64,000 bases of DNA, from positions 62,001 to 126,000 of the forward strand of contig NZ_JAHNZT010000009.1 in NCBI RefSeq assembly GCF_019039035.1, in the 5' to 3' direction. A program made the translations under genes and the position numbers. Shown piece after piece: positions 17,943 to 26,742 of the stretch. This DNA comes from Citreicoccus inhibens (lineage in GTDB: Bacteria > Myxococcota > Myxococcia > Myxococcales > Myxococcaceae). Position 1 is the first letter of the stretch. The number at the start of each line of letters is the position of its first letter. The notes below the pieces were generated by a model that was given only the letters and a program-made list of their open reading frames with translations, was not told where the DNA came from and ran no database searches.

Positions 17943-19286
17943 ATGCAGAGAGTGCGAAGCCGGCTGTCCACGTTGCTGCTGTTGCTGTTGCCCCTGTCGG
18001 GAAGGGCCTCGGAACTTCCCGCGCCCGAGGAGTCGCCCATTCCCTCGGACTCACCTGCAAGCCCGTGGGCGTACCTCGCACGCGTCGAGGCGGCGACATG
18101 GACACTCCTGCCGCGCGCCGGCTCGGGAGTGGAAGAGGGCTTCGCGCAGGTGGAGCCCACCTTCATTCTCGACGGTGGGCCGGAGTTCGGCGTCAACGTG
18201 GGCGCTCCCGTGCGCTTTCGCATGTGGGGCGGCGGTGAGGGGACGGGCCTCGTGCGCCGTGAGGATTGGGACACGCTGTCGGATTGGGGGCAGGTGATTC
18301 GCGGCCTCAAGTTCGGCTCGGACAACGCGCCGCTGGGCGTGTGGTTCGGTGCCTTGGAGAGTTACAGCCTTCTGTCCGCGCATCTGGTGCGCCGCTACTC
18401 CAACCGGATGAATCCGGACTACCACCCGGCAGGCGGCTTCCTCACCGGCACACTGGGGCCGCTCTACACGGAAGCCTTCGTGTCGGATGTGCTGGGCGCT
18501 CGGTTGATGGGGGCGGAGTTCTCGCTGGACGTGGAGCACCTCCTCTTCGGCAAGCCGGAGAATCGAGGTTGCTACACGCTGGCGCTCTCCGCGGTGCACG
18601 ACTGGGGACGGGCAGGAGGACGCGCGCCCTCGGTGACGCTGGCGCACCTGGACGCCACGGCGATTGCGGTGGTGCGGCCGGGCTTCGAGGCCCTCGTGAT
18701 TGCCGGGTGGGGTGGCAGGCCCGGAGAGGGCGGCGCCTGGGGCGCGGTGCTGGGCGTGGGCGTCGACGCGGTGACGCCGACGCTGGACATGACATTGCGG
18801 CTGGAGGTGCGCAGGCAGCACGGCGGCTTCCGTCAGGGCTTCTTCGGCCCGGACTATGAGCTGGCGCGATTCCGTGTGGAGGGTCCTGACGGCGTGCCGC
18901 TCGCGGAGTCTCCTTTCCCGAGCGGCTACTCACTCTATGGCGAGGCGGTGGTGGGCTGGGATGCCGTCCACTACGGCGGCCTCTCCAAGCACCTGAAGCT
19001 GACGGTGGGCGCGGAAGCCTTTACCTGGGGCCGCTTCGACGTGGATGGGCGCGTAGCGGTGCAGCTCTTCGAGCGCAGCTTGGAAGTGGCGCTGAAGGGC
19101 CTGGGCGTGGGCATGGGCCAGTCCGGAGCGCGCTATCTGGGCGGGGCCGAAGTGCGCTGGCGCTTCCTCAACGGGAAGCTCTACGCGATGGGCACAGCGG
19201 GCACGTTGCTGTTCCCCACGGCGGAAGGCTCGCTGCGACCGGGGGCCTTCGCCTCGGTGGGCCTGGGGGTGGACAGTGCGCGCTGA
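17943..19286 (+). CDS. Predicted outer-membrane beta-barrel protein
   Basis: 447 residues with a clear signal peptide (LSTLLLLLLPLSGRASE). The mature part alternates short amphipathic strands with Gly and aromatic residues (FGVNVGAPVRFRMWGGG, YSLYGEAVVGWDAV, LYAMGTAGTLLFP) and ends in a strand-like segment, as in outer-membrane barrels. No named family recognised. The ATG at 17943 follows GGAGG. Its last 11 bases overlap the next gene's start, so it is probably co-translated with the toxin-like protein. It may help export, surface display or uptake of that protein (inference). Confidence 0.7.
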   Translation: MQRVRSRLSTLLLLLLPLSGRASELPAPEESPIPSDSPASPWAYLARVEAATWTLLPRAGSGVEEGFAQVEPTFILDGGPEFGVNVGAPVRFRMWGGGEGTGLVRREDWDTLSDWGQVIRGLKFGSDNAPLGVWFGALESYSLLSAHLVRRYSNRMNPDYHPAGGFLTGTLGPLYTEAFVSDVLGARLMGAEFSLDVEHLLFGKPENRGCYTLALSAVHDWGRAGGRAPSVTLAHLDATAIAVVRPGFEALVIAGWGGRPGEGGAWGAVLGVGVDAVTPTLDMTLRLEVRRQHGGFRQGFFGPDYELARFRVEGPDGVPLAESPFPSGYSLYGEAVVGWDAVHYGGLSKHLKLTVGAEAFTWGRFDVDGRVAVQLFERSLEVALKGLGVGMGQSGARYLGGAEVRWRFLNGKLYAMGTAGTLLFPTAEGSLRPGAFASVGLGVDSAR

Positions 19287-20796
19287 CGCTTCGTGGTGGG
19301 GCATTGCCCTGGTGGTGACGAGCTTCGTGGCCGTGACGCCAGCGCACGCACGAGGGCGGAACCTGAACTCCTTGCCGCGCGCTGCCGAAGTGCCCGCGTT
19401 GGTTCCTCAATCAGACAGCGAGAGTCCTCGCGACTTCGCGCCTCGACTGCCGGTGTTTGCTGAGCCCGACGCGAAGGAGAGGCTGACGCGCCGCCGTGAG
19501 ACCCGAGAGAACCAAACGGAAGCAAGCGCTGTGGGGGGTGGCCTCACGAGTGCCAATCGGACGCGGCAAGCCGTTCTCGGCGCCATCGACGAAGTGAAGG
19601 GCTCGATGGGCACCATCTCCCTCGCGCTCTCCAAGCTTGCGGCTCGCCAGGAGGGCATCGGCGGGGCCAACGGTGTGTTCACCCGCTACGTCGACTATGG
19701 CACCCAGCAACTGCCGTGGCTCAACGGAGCCCTGGCGGGCTCCACTTCGCTGACAGATGCCGCAGCGGAGGTCGCAGACGATGACATGGAGCTGGGCATC
19801 CTCCGGATGACGGGCCCGAGGGTTCAGGCCGCGATGTTCGGCGCCATGCTGCTGGCGTCGTGGACCGACTTCCTTCGTCTCGCGGACCTCTCGCTCCAGC
19901 AGTTCCCGAGCTACAGCACCGAGCGACTCTTCATGGACATGGACCGCGTGCAGCGACTGCTGGCGCCCACCATGACCGCGCTCGCATCTGGGGACCCGGA
20001 ACAAGTCGAGGCGGCGGCGACCGCGATGCCCGAGTTGATGGGCAAACTGACGCGCGAGTTCGACGCCATCCGCGAAGGGATGCGCAAGTCGGCGGAGCGC
20101 TATGGGCAGGTCATGGCGGTGGTGCAGGTCATCGACTTGGTGACGATGCTCTCGACGCTGAAGATGTCGCTTCCGCGCCTCCCTCCGCCACCCGCTGCAC
20201 CTGTCACGCTCGGCGTGGCCCTCGTGATGGGAGCCAACGGGGTGATGACGGGCTCACAGATTGTGGTCTCCGCCGAGTGGGTGGAGATGATTCGGCGGCT
20301 CGTGCAGGCGGGCGTCATCTCCATCCCGGCCGTGAGTGCGGCGGTCCGCATTCACGCGGGCCAAGTGATGATGGCGCAGGGGAACGGAGAGCTGCCGCAG
20401 GGCGTGCGTGACGCGCTGGGGGACAGCCCCGAAGTTCGCGGGATGCGCGTGACGGGCAAGGCAGGGGCGGGCATGTCCGAGGCTCCGAAGCACCACGTCC
20501 TACCCAACGAACACCGCGAGTGGTTCGAGCAGCGCGGCTTCAAGGGCGCCATGGACATCGACCAGTTCTGCGTGAAGCTGGAGCAGGCCCATCACGAGGC
20601 GATTCACGGTGGCGGCAACTGGCGCTTGGGCCGCACGTGGCCCGGCGAGTGGAACCGGATGATCATGGATGTCTTGCACGAAGCTGAGAGCGCGGCTGGA
20701 CGGCCATTGGCGAGGAATACGATCCTACGGCTCGTCGCAAAGGAGATGACGCGCTATAGCATCCCCGCGAACTTCACTTCCTGGAGTGGGGGATGA
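19276..20796 (+). CDS. Secreted DUF2380-type protein with C-terminal HNH-like nuclease domain (predicted toxin)
   Basis: 506 residues starting at GTG. The N-terminus is a signal peptide with a type I cleavage-like site (VAVTPAHARG) and no lipobox Cys. The middle is helical (about 90-330) with two hydrophobic stretches. The last 100 residues carry a His-rich motif: KHHVLPNEHREWF (His406, His407), then LEQAHHEAIHGGGNW (His439, His440, His444) and WPGEWNRM. This layout resembles the DUF2380 family of myxobacteria and the treble-clef/HNH nuclease tips of polymorphic toxins. It overlaps the barrel gene upstream by 11 bases and the next gene by 4 (ATGA), so toxin plus immunity is the natural reading. 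Toxicity itself is inference. Confidence 0.75.
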   Translation: MRADASWWGIALVVTSFVAVTPAHARGRNLNSLPRAAEVPALVPQSDSESPRDFAPRLPVFAEPDAKERLTRRRETRENQTEASAVGGGLTSANRTRQAVLGAIDEVKGSMGTISLALSKLAARQEGIGGANGVFTRYVDYGTQQLPWLNGALAGSTSLTDAAAEVADDDMELGILRMTGPRVQAAMFGAMLLASWTDFLRLADLSLQQFPSYSTERLFMDMDRVQRLLAPTMTALASGDPEQVEAAATAMPELMGKLTREFDAIREGMRKSAERYGQVMAVVQVIDLVTMLSTLKMSLPRLPPPPAAPVTLGVALVMGANGVMTGSQIVVSAEWVEMIRRLVQAGVISIPAVSAAVRIHAGQVMMAQGNGELPQGVRDALGDSPEVRGMRVTGKAGAGMSEAPKHHVLPNEHREWFEQRGFKGAMDIDQFCVKLEQAHHEAIHGGGNWRLGRTWPGEWNRMIMDVLHEAESAAGRPLARNTILRLVAKEMTRYSIPANFTSWSGG

Positions 20797-21263
20797 ACGA
20801 GGGACGATCTTGGCGTGGCAATTGGCCGGCTCGGCTCTATGAGCGGGTCCGCGACTTTGGCTACGACTCCCTTACTGCCTTCGCTGAGGCACGCCCTACT
20901 GCATCGTTGGTGGAGCTGGCCGAAATGTTGGGCAAGGAGGATGTCGCAGGGGTTCAAGTATTTCGAGGGCTGGTTGAGGAGGCAGAACGGGCCCATCAAG
21001 TCACTCGGCTAGTGCGCAGCCAGTTCGTTCGTGAGCTGTCCGAGGGGCTTCCCAGCGGCTGGCCGGCAGTTCTGGACGATGAATCCCGTATAGAGGTCGC
21101 CATGGTCCTTGGGTCCTGGTTTGGCTTCACGCCCATTACCCACCAAGAGCGCGTTCGCCAGGTCAATGCGACGCTGCTCGCCCATCCACCTCCACCTGGT
21201 TGGCGACCTCTCGGACCCGACGACGAGCTTCTCCAAACGCTCCTTCCCGATGAGGAAGTCTGA
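20793..21263 (+). CDS. Small protein coupled to the toxin-like gene, candidate immunity protein
   Basis: 156 residues, no signal or membrane span. It starts inside the toxin gene's stop (ATGA), a sign of translational coupling. Predicted mostly helical in the N-terminal half (RLYERVRDFGYDSLTAFAEARP), with an acidic C-terminus. Not matched to a named family by eye. Size, acidity and coupling fit an immunity protein binding the adjacent nuclease-like toxin in the cytoplasm. It could instead be an accessory protein, with the next gene providing immunity. Confidence 0.6.
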   Translation: MNEGRSWRGNWPARLYERVRDFGYDSLTAFAEARPTASLVELAEMLGKEDVAGVQVFRGLVEEAERAHQVTRLVRSQFVRELSEGLPSGWPAVLDDESRIEVAMVLGSWFGFTPITHQERVRQVNATLLAHPPPPGWRPLGPDDELLQTLLPDEEV

Positions 21264-21300
21264 ACGGAAGGGTACTCCTGGAAGTTGAGGGTGGTTGCCA

Positions 21301-22059
21301 GTGACAGCTACTTCCGCACCAGAGACCTATCCCGAGACCTACTATGCAGGGGCCTATTGGGGTGCTCGGAGGGAGTCACCCGAGGATTGTGCCCAACGTA
21401 CTGCGCACTTTCTCGGGCTCCTGGCCGCCTGCGACCCATTCCTCGCTCATTGGCATAAGCCTGCGAAGACCCGTAAGGACGCGCGACAGCTCGCTCTGAT
21501 GCCGCCCGATGTGCTCACCCTTGCCGAATTGTTCCGGCACGGGGTGACCCGCGAGCCTGGAGGGCCAGCCCTCGAAGAGTTGGGCTTCCGTTGCTCATTC
21601 GATAACGGTGGGGCGTCGGGAGATTGCGCAACGATGCGCATCAACGGCGGTGTGTACTCGGACGCGGTCCCCAACCACTGTGTTCTGTCCGTGCCTTGGC
21701 GTGGGCCAAATGCGGACAGGCTTCTCACGGTCTCGGTGCTCCTGAACGTCGTGCGTGCCACGGTGCTGTCGTGGGACCCCGATTGGGCGGTTGCCATGTC
21801 GACTGCTTACGAGAGGCGTTTTCGCGAGCCCCACTCAGCACCGTTCGCGCTGGGGTGGATCACGTACCTTTCGAATCGATTGGGGCGTGTGCCACCGCTT
21901 CCGGCCCCCGTACACATCGAGCCCGTGGAGGACAGGGGGACACTCATCGTCCTTACATCTCAGCGCTTCACGGCGGCAAACCCTGAGCATGTGGCGCTGG
22001 CGCGCCGTGTTCGCGAACTGATGACCGGGGCCGGACTCATGCCGCCCATTGCCCCCTGA
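21301..22059 (+). CDS. Imm52 family immunity protein
   Basis: 252 residues. The opening YYAGAYWGARRESPEDCAQR, with LLAACDPFLAHWHKP after it, is the characteristic Imm52 pattern, a family assigned to immunity proteins of polymorphic toxin loci. Later strands include FRCSFDNGGASGDC and WITYLSNRLGRVP. Start choice: GTG at 21301 is 10 bases after GAGG; a TTG at 21295 is possible and adds two residues. It lies 37 bases after the previous gene in the same direction and is the last gene before attR. It may protect against the toxin at 19276 or against a related toxin from other strains. Confidence 0.8.
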   Translation: MTATSAPETYPETYYAGAYWGARRESPEDCAQRTAHFLGLLAACDPFLAHWHKPAKTRKDARQLALMPPDVLTLAELFRHGVTREPGGPALEELGFRCSFDNGGASGDCATMRINGGVYSDAVPNHCVLSVPWRGPNADRLLTVSVLLNVVRATVLSWDPDWAVAMSTAYERRFREPHSAPFALGWITYLSNRLGRVPPLPAPVHIEPVEDRGTLIVLTSQRFTAANPEHVALARRVRELMTGAGLMPPIAP

Positions 22060-22093
22060 CAGGCCCGCCAGCCCGAGCACGAGAGCATGCAGC

Positions 22094-22115
22094 CATGTGC
22101 CCCCAGTGTGCCCCT
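22094..22115 (+). repeat. Right 22-bp direct repeat, candidate integrase arm site
   Basis: Second copy of the sequence at 12287-12308, 122 bases inside attR, in non-coding DNA after the Imm52 gene. Finding the same sequence inside both element ends supports a recombination role rather than a coding one. Confidence 0.6.
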
Positions 22116-22237
22116 CCAGCGTGGAGCAAGGGTGCACACAAGGGGCTGAGCTGGGACGACATGGGATGGCGCTTCCGAGTGAAGCCAGGGCGACAGGTGG
22201 GTAACCGCGCGTCCTGCGTGAGGTTTCCTGTCGCCCT

Positions 22238-22276
22238 GGCGAAGGTGACGCTGGTGTTCGCCATCGAGTCCGGGCG
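22238..22276 (+). repeat. attR: right 39-bp direct repeat with displaced gene end
   Basis: Identical to 12188-12226 and followed by CTGA, which would have completed the SIMPL gene with Arg-stop before integration. It now encodes an orphan tail (KVTLVFAIESGR) with no gene in front. Confidence 0.9.
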
Positions 22277-22463
22277 CTGATGCCTCCGGCTCGCTGCCTC
22301 GAGCCAGGGTAGGCGGGGGAGCGAGCCCGTGAGCGAGTTTCCTGGCGCGAACAGCCCGGTTTGCGGCTGCCCGCGCCAGTCGCATGTTTCCTCGGAAGGG
22401 TGCGCGTGGCCCAGGGCAAGCCCGGGGCCAGGGGCTCCCTCTCCAACGCGGGAGACGGATGAC

Positions 22464-22973
22464 ATGCGACGCACGCGCGCGTGGGCGGCCTGGATGCTCG
22501 CCCTCGCGGGGCTCGGGCTGGGCTGCGGGCGAGGTCCCGAGGGCCCCTCGGCGAGGGACCGCGAGGGCCGCTCCAGGGTTCTCAACAACTTCCTCGCCGC
22601 CCGGCAGAAGGTGGACGCGGATGCGCTGCGGGCCGCGGGCCCCGCGCTGATGGGCCAGGACGCCGGCTCGTGCGAGGCCGAGGACTCGCCCGCTCCCTCG
22701 GAAGAGCTGCACGGCCGGGTGACGTGGGTGGGGGACGACGAGCTGCTCTTCCGCGACGCGACCGGGGTCGAGCACGAGGTGCTCGTGGAGCCGCGCACGC
22801 GCATCCACCGGCGCAACCGGCCCGTGCTGCTGCGCGAACTCTCGGAGGGGCAGGAGGTCCGCGTCGCCTTCCACGTCACGTCCGGTGGCTGGATGGCGCG
22901 CGAGGTGGAGATTGTTCCCGCGAGCCTGCCTCCCGCCTCCGGTGAGCCGGAGCCCCCGATATCCCGGCCCTGA
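22464..22973 (+). CDS. Small lipoprotein of unknown function
   Basis: 169 residues. Signal peptide with lipobox (LALAGLGLGCGRG), so probably lipid-anchored. The C-terminal half (residues 80-155) is a single small beta-rich domain (RVTWVGDDELLFRDATGVEHEV, quoted in part: DDELLFRDATG) resembling OB-like or KOW-like barrels. No named family recognised. Start at 22464 follows GGGAGACGG. The frame is open further upstream into the attR-proximal region, but no start there makes sense. First normal chromosomal gene right of the element. Confidence 0.7.
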   Translation: MRRTRAWAAWMLALAGLGLGCGRGPEGPSARDREGRSRVLNNFLAARQKVDADALRAAGPALMGQDAGSCEAEDSPAPSEELHGRVTWVGDDELLFRDATGVEHEVLVEPRTRIHRRNRPVLLRELSEGQEVRVAFHVTSGGWMAREVEIVPASLPPASGEPEPPISRP

Positions 22974-22986
22974 AGCTCCAGCCGCG

Positions 22987-25900
22987 TCAGAACACGCCGC
23001 CGTCCGCGCGCAGCCCCGCGGATGAGGTGCGCCCAGGCGACAGCAGGTTGTGGCGGATGAAGCCGCCGTCCGGATTCGCGTCGGGGGAGCGGTTGACGGA
23101 CACGTTGTCCACGGTGCTCGTGTAGCTCATCTCATCTTCGATGCCGGAATCGGGCCGCTTCAGCCGCACGCTGTCACTGCTGTTGTTGAGGGCCAGCGTG
23201 CCGGTGGAGGCCGCGACGGTGTTCGGCGTCCCCGCAGGGAACGCGGAGGCGCCGCCGTAGATGACGAAGGCGCGCCCGGGCGCCACGGTGGTGCCAGGGG
23301 CGAAGACATGGCGCGCGCTGAGGCTGTCCCAGAGCGTCCAGCCGGACAGGTCGGCGCTGACGGAGCCCGCGTTCACCAGCTCGACGAACTCGTAGGCCGT
23401 GTCTCCCGCGCCGCCATCGAACGAGGGTTCGTCGGCGAGGACCTCGTTGATGAACACATGGGGGAGATCCCGGGTGAGCACCAGGGGCGAGTCATGGGAG
23501 GCGGCGTTGGACACGTTGCTGGTGTCCACCACGCGGACGCGCACGGTGTTGCTCACCGAGTCCGGCAGGGTCCACGCGTAGGCTCCGAGCGCCGCGCTGA
23601 CCGTGGGCGCAATCAGCTGCCAGTGCTCGCCGTTGTCGAGCGAGAACTCCAACCGCAGCGTGGCGATGCCCGTGGCTCGCCAGGAGATGGAGAGCGTGCT
23701 GCCCGCCAGGTACGTGCCCCCCTGCGGCGACAGCAGGCGCAGCGTGGGGCCGCCGGTGCTGCGGAAGTCATAGCGGCTCTGAACGGGATAGTGGTCGCTG
23801 ACAGTGTTGCCGTAGTCGGGCAGCCACGCGTCGGGCCGCAGGACCTGGACCGAGCCGGGCACGTAGTCCGCGGCGACTTCGTCCGTGACCATCGTGTGGT
23901 CGATGACGTCGCGGTAGTTCACCGTGGTTCGCTCTCCCGCGAGCGACAGGGCCTGCGTGATGAAGATGTAGTGGGCCGTGTCCTCGACGAACGGCAGATA
24001 GGGTGAGGGCAGGTTGGTGCCCGCGTCGTCCTTGCTGATGGACTGATCCACGTCGTCGTTCCAGTCGCCCATGACGAGCACGCGCTCGGTGGGCAGCTCC
24101 GTGTCCAGATACGCCTTCAGCGCCGCGCCCGCGCGCTGCCGCTGCCCGTAGGACACCAGGTCATCGAAGGCCTTCATGTGGACGACGATGACGACCAGGT
24201 TGGCGGTGCCGCCGTGCAGGGCCGTGGTGAAGTTCACGCGCAAGGGCGGGCGGCCGCCGAAGTCCGCGGCCTTGGCGGTGAGGATGACCTGGGCGCTCTG
24301 GAAGGTGACCGAGTCGTCGTAGAGGATGCCGGGCTTCTGCTGGCCCACCGAGTAGGACGAAGCGCCGCTGGAGACGAAGGCCGTGTTGTTGGCGAGGAAG
24401 CCGCGGTAGCCCGGGAGCTGGGCCTTGAGGGTGTCGAAGTCAGCGGTGTCGACCATCTCGACGAGCCCCCACACGTTGACGCCCGCGTCGCGGATGACGT
24501 CGCGCGCGTAGGCAATCTGGAGATCATCCGTCAGGCCGCCATCCGAGGTGGAGTGCGGCGGGCCCTGGTTGGGCGCGCCGAACCATTCCAGGTTCCAGTG
24601 CGCCACGGTGAAGGGCACCGCGGGAGTCTTCACCGCGAGGGACAGCGTGCGCGAGTCACTGAGGTTGTTCGCGTCGCGCACGATGACCAGGAACGATGCC
24701 TGCCCTTGCACGGAGGGCGTGCCGGAGAGGACCCCGTCCGGTGACAGCGACAGCCCGACGGGCAGCGCGCCGCTGAAGCTCCACGTCCGCGGGAGGCGTC
24801 CGCCCGAGGCCGCGAGCGTGACGCTGTAGGGCTGGCCCACCGTCGCATCCGCGAGCGTGGTGGTCGTCACCGAGAGCGGGCTCGTCAGCGTCAGCGTCAG
24901 CGCCCGCGAAGCCGTGTGGCCGTTCGCATCGGTCACGGTGAACGTCGCGGAGAAGGTCGCGGCGTCACTGGTGGGCGTACCGCTGAGGACGCCGGAGGAG
25001 GACAGCGAGAGGCCCACCGGCAAACCGCCCGATGTCACCGCCCACGAGAGCCCGGTCTTGCCGCCCGACGCGGTGAGGGTGGCGGAGTACGGCTGGCCCA
25101 GGACGGCGATGGGCAGCGACGCCGAGGTGACAGTGGGAGCCGTGTAGATGGACAGGGCCACCGTGCGCGAGGCGGTGCGGCCGTTCGCATCCGTGACGGT
25201 GAGGGCCACGCTGAGTCCTGTGCCCGAGGTGGAGGGCACACCGGACAAGGAGCCCTCACTCGACAAGCTCAACCCGGAGGGGAGCGCGCCCGTGACCGTG
25301 AAGGTCCGAGGGGCCTTGCCATCCACGGCGGTGACGACGTGCGTGTAGGGCTCAAAGAGGTACGCATCCGGCAGCGGCGTGGCGCTGGTGATGGCGGGGG
25401 GGCGATACAGCGAGACGGACACCGCGCGCGCATCCGAGAACCCGTCCGCATCGGTGACGCGCAGGACGAACGAAGCCGTGCCTGCCGCGGTGGGCGCCCC
25501 TTCGAGTGAGCCCGTATCCACGAGGCTCAGCCCCGCGGGCAGCGCGCCACTGCTCAGCCCCCAGTGATAGGGACCGCGACCTCCCGCGGCGGAGAGCGGC
25601 TGACGGTAGGTGGTGTCGGTGTAGCCATCGGGCAGCACGGTGGAGGTGAGGGTGATGACGCCACGCACGTCGAGGCCGAACGATGCCGTGGCGGTGTGCC
25701 CGTTGGCGTCGGAGACCTCGAGCGTGAAGGTCGCGCTGGTCGTGGTGGCGGGCGTCCCGACGAGCGTGGCGCCTTCCAGTCGGAGCCCGTCGGGCAGTGC
25801 GCCCGAGACCAGGCGATACGACAGCGGGCCCTTGCCGCCCGTGCCGGGCACCGACGCCGAGTAGGCCGTACCGACCACCGCGGGCGGCAGGTTGGACGCG

Positions 25901-26562
25901 GTGAACGCCGGCGGCGCGTAGACCGTGAGGAGGAACGGATGCGCGGCGGACCTCCCCTCCGCGTCTCGCACGCCCGCGCTGAAGGCCCAGGGCCCCACCG
26001 CGATGGCGGTGCCCGTGAGCTGACCGTCGGCGGACAGCGTGAGGCCCGTCGGCAGTGCGCCCTGCGCGAGCGCCCACGTGAGGGGCGCGACGCCGCCCGT
26101 CGCGTCGAGCCGCAGCGCGTAGGTCTCTCCGAGATAGGCATCGGCGAGCACGGCGTCTGGGATGGCCAGCCCCGCGCGAACTTCGAGCGAGAGCTCCGCG
26201 CGCGTCGTCGTCCCGTGCGCGTCCTGGACCTCCACGGTGAAGCGCGTGGTGCCGGCGGCGCTCGGCGTCCCGCTCACCTCGCCCTGGGCCGAGAGAGACA
26301 GGCCCGCGGGCAGCGCGCCCGCGCTGAGGCGCCAGGCATGCGGGGCGACGCCTCCGGATGCGGTGAGCCGCGCGCTGTAGGCCACCTCGACCGTGGCGGG
26401 GAGAAGCCCCGGGGTGGTGATGGCCAAAGGCTCATCATGTCCGCCATCCGTGACGTGTGAGCCGCCATCCGTCTTTGGTGGCTCTGGATCCAAGGGCTTG
26501 TTGCCGGGACAAGCGGTCAGCAGCAGGACGAGCAGCGGCACGAGGGCGCGGTGAGACGACAT
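22987..26562 (-). CDS. Lipoprotein with Ig-like repeats, EEP-type nuclease domain and lamin-tail domain
   Basis: 1191 residues. The lipoprotein signal is LLVLLLTACPG. Residues 45-650 hold about seven to eight cadherin-like putative Ig repeats (pattern ALPAGLSLxxxGxLSGTP). Residues 650-930 form an endonuclease/exonuclease/phosphatase domain: VAHWNLEWFG, GLVEMVD, VLVMGDWNDD and TVSDHYPV carry the expected Asn, Glu, Asp and His residues. A further Ig-like stretch follows. The C-terminus is a lamin-tail domain (VFINEVLADEP, FVELVNAGS, LSGWTLWD). It is probably a cell-surface nuclease that degrades extracellular DNA, fitting a predatory lifestyle; substrate is inferred. Confidence 0.87.
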   Translation of the reverse strand: MSSHRALVPLLVLLLTACPGNKPLDPEPPKTDGGSHVTDGGHDEPLAITTPGLLPATVEVAYSARLTASGGVAPHAWRLSAGALPAGLSLSAQGEVSGTPSAAGTTRFTVEVQDAHGTTTRAELSLEVRAGLAIPDAVLADAYLGETYALRLDATGGVAPLTWALAQGALPTGLTLSADGQLTGTAIAVGPWAFSAGVRDAEGRSAAHPFLLTVYAPPAFTASNLPPAVVGTAYSASVPGTGGKGPLSYRLVSGALPDGLRLEGATLVGTPATTTSATFTLEVSDANGHTATASFGLDVRGVITLTSTVLPDGYTDTTYRQPLSAAGGRGPYHWGLSSGALPAGLSLVDTGSLEGAPTAAGTASFVLRVTDADGFSDARAVSVSLYRPPAITSATPLPDAYLFEPYTHVVTAVDGKAPRTFTVTGALPSGLSLSSEGSLSGVPSTSGTGLSVALTVTDANGRTASRTVALSIYTAPTVTSASLPIAVLGQPYSATLTASGGKTGLSWAVTSGGLPVGLSLSSSGVLSGTPTSDAATFSATFTVTDANGHTASRALTLTLTSPLSVTTTTLADATVGQPYSVTLAASGGRLPRTWSFSGALPVGLSLSPDGVLSGTPSVQGQASFLVIVRDANNLSDSRTLSLAVKTPAVPFTVAHWNLEWFGAPNQGPPHSTSDGGLTDDLQIAYARDVIRDAGVNVWGLVEMVDTADFDTLKAQLPGYRGFLANNTAFVSSGASSYSVGQQKPGILYDDSVTFQSAQVILTAKAADFGGRPPLRVNFTTALHGGTANLVVIVVHMKAFDDLVSYGQRQRAGAALKAYLDTELPTERVLVMGDWNDDVDQSISKDDAGTNLPSPYLPFVEDTAHYIFITQALSLAGERTTVNYRDVIDHTMVTDEVAADYVPGSVQVLRPDAWLPDYGNTVSDHYPVQSRYDFRSTGGPTLRLLSPQGGTYLAGSTLSISWRATGIATLRLEFSLDNGEHWQLIAPTVSAALGAYAWTLPDSVSNTVRVRVVDTSNVSNAASHDSPLVLTRDLPHVFINEVLADEPSFDGGAGDTAYEFVELVNAGSVSADLSGWTLWDSLSARHVFAPGTTVAPGRAFVIYGGASAFPAGTPNTVAASTGTLALNNSSDSVRLKRPDSGIEDEMSYTSTVDNVSVNRSPDANPDGGFIRHNLLSPGRTSSAGLRADGGVF

Positions 26563-26668
26563 GACCCACTCCGAGCCGAGGAGACACGCGGCTCACGAGA
26601 AGAAAGGCTTCACTCTAGTGGGTGATGGTGTATCGCGCCTCCGAGTCGCCTCGGACCCGAGAAACAGC

Positions 26669-26704
26669 AAGGGCCGCGACTCCGTGAGAGGAATCGCGGC
26701 CCTT
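26669..26704 (-). terminator. Hairpin downstream of the Cys-repeat lipoprotein gene
   Basis: A 15-bp inverted repeat with one mismatch (AAGGGCCGCGACTCC / GGAATCGCGGCCCTT), 6-base loop, 38 bases after the stop of the gene read leftward. A short T-rich stretch follows on that strand. Confidence 0.65.
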
Positions 26705-26742
26705 GGATGTTTCAACCGTGAGCCGGAAGGCTCAGCGGTGCA

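Larger units (their letters stand above)
12188..22276. mobile_element. Integrated element (~10.05 kb), integrase at left end, toxin/immunity and kinase cargo
   Basis: The segment is bounded by identical 39-bp direct repeats (12188-12226 and 22238-22276, offset 10050). It starts with a tyrosine recombinase gene pointing toward the left repeat and ends with two immunity-like genes. Cargo between them is a DUF2381 protein, two Ser/Thr kinases, an outer-membrane barrel, and a DUF2380 toxin-like protein. By eye the integrase, DUF2381 and immunity regions are less GC-rich than the flanks. There are no conjugation, replication or phage structural genes, so it would need help to move. The boundary is seen directly; the mobile nature is inference from repeats plus integrase. 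Confidence 0.85.

Noticed and set aside
22095-22280. 61-residue open frame ending in KVTLVFAIESGR at attR
   Set aside because: The end is the displaced tail of the SIMPL gene inside the 39-bp repeat; the front is element-end DNA with no ribosome site.
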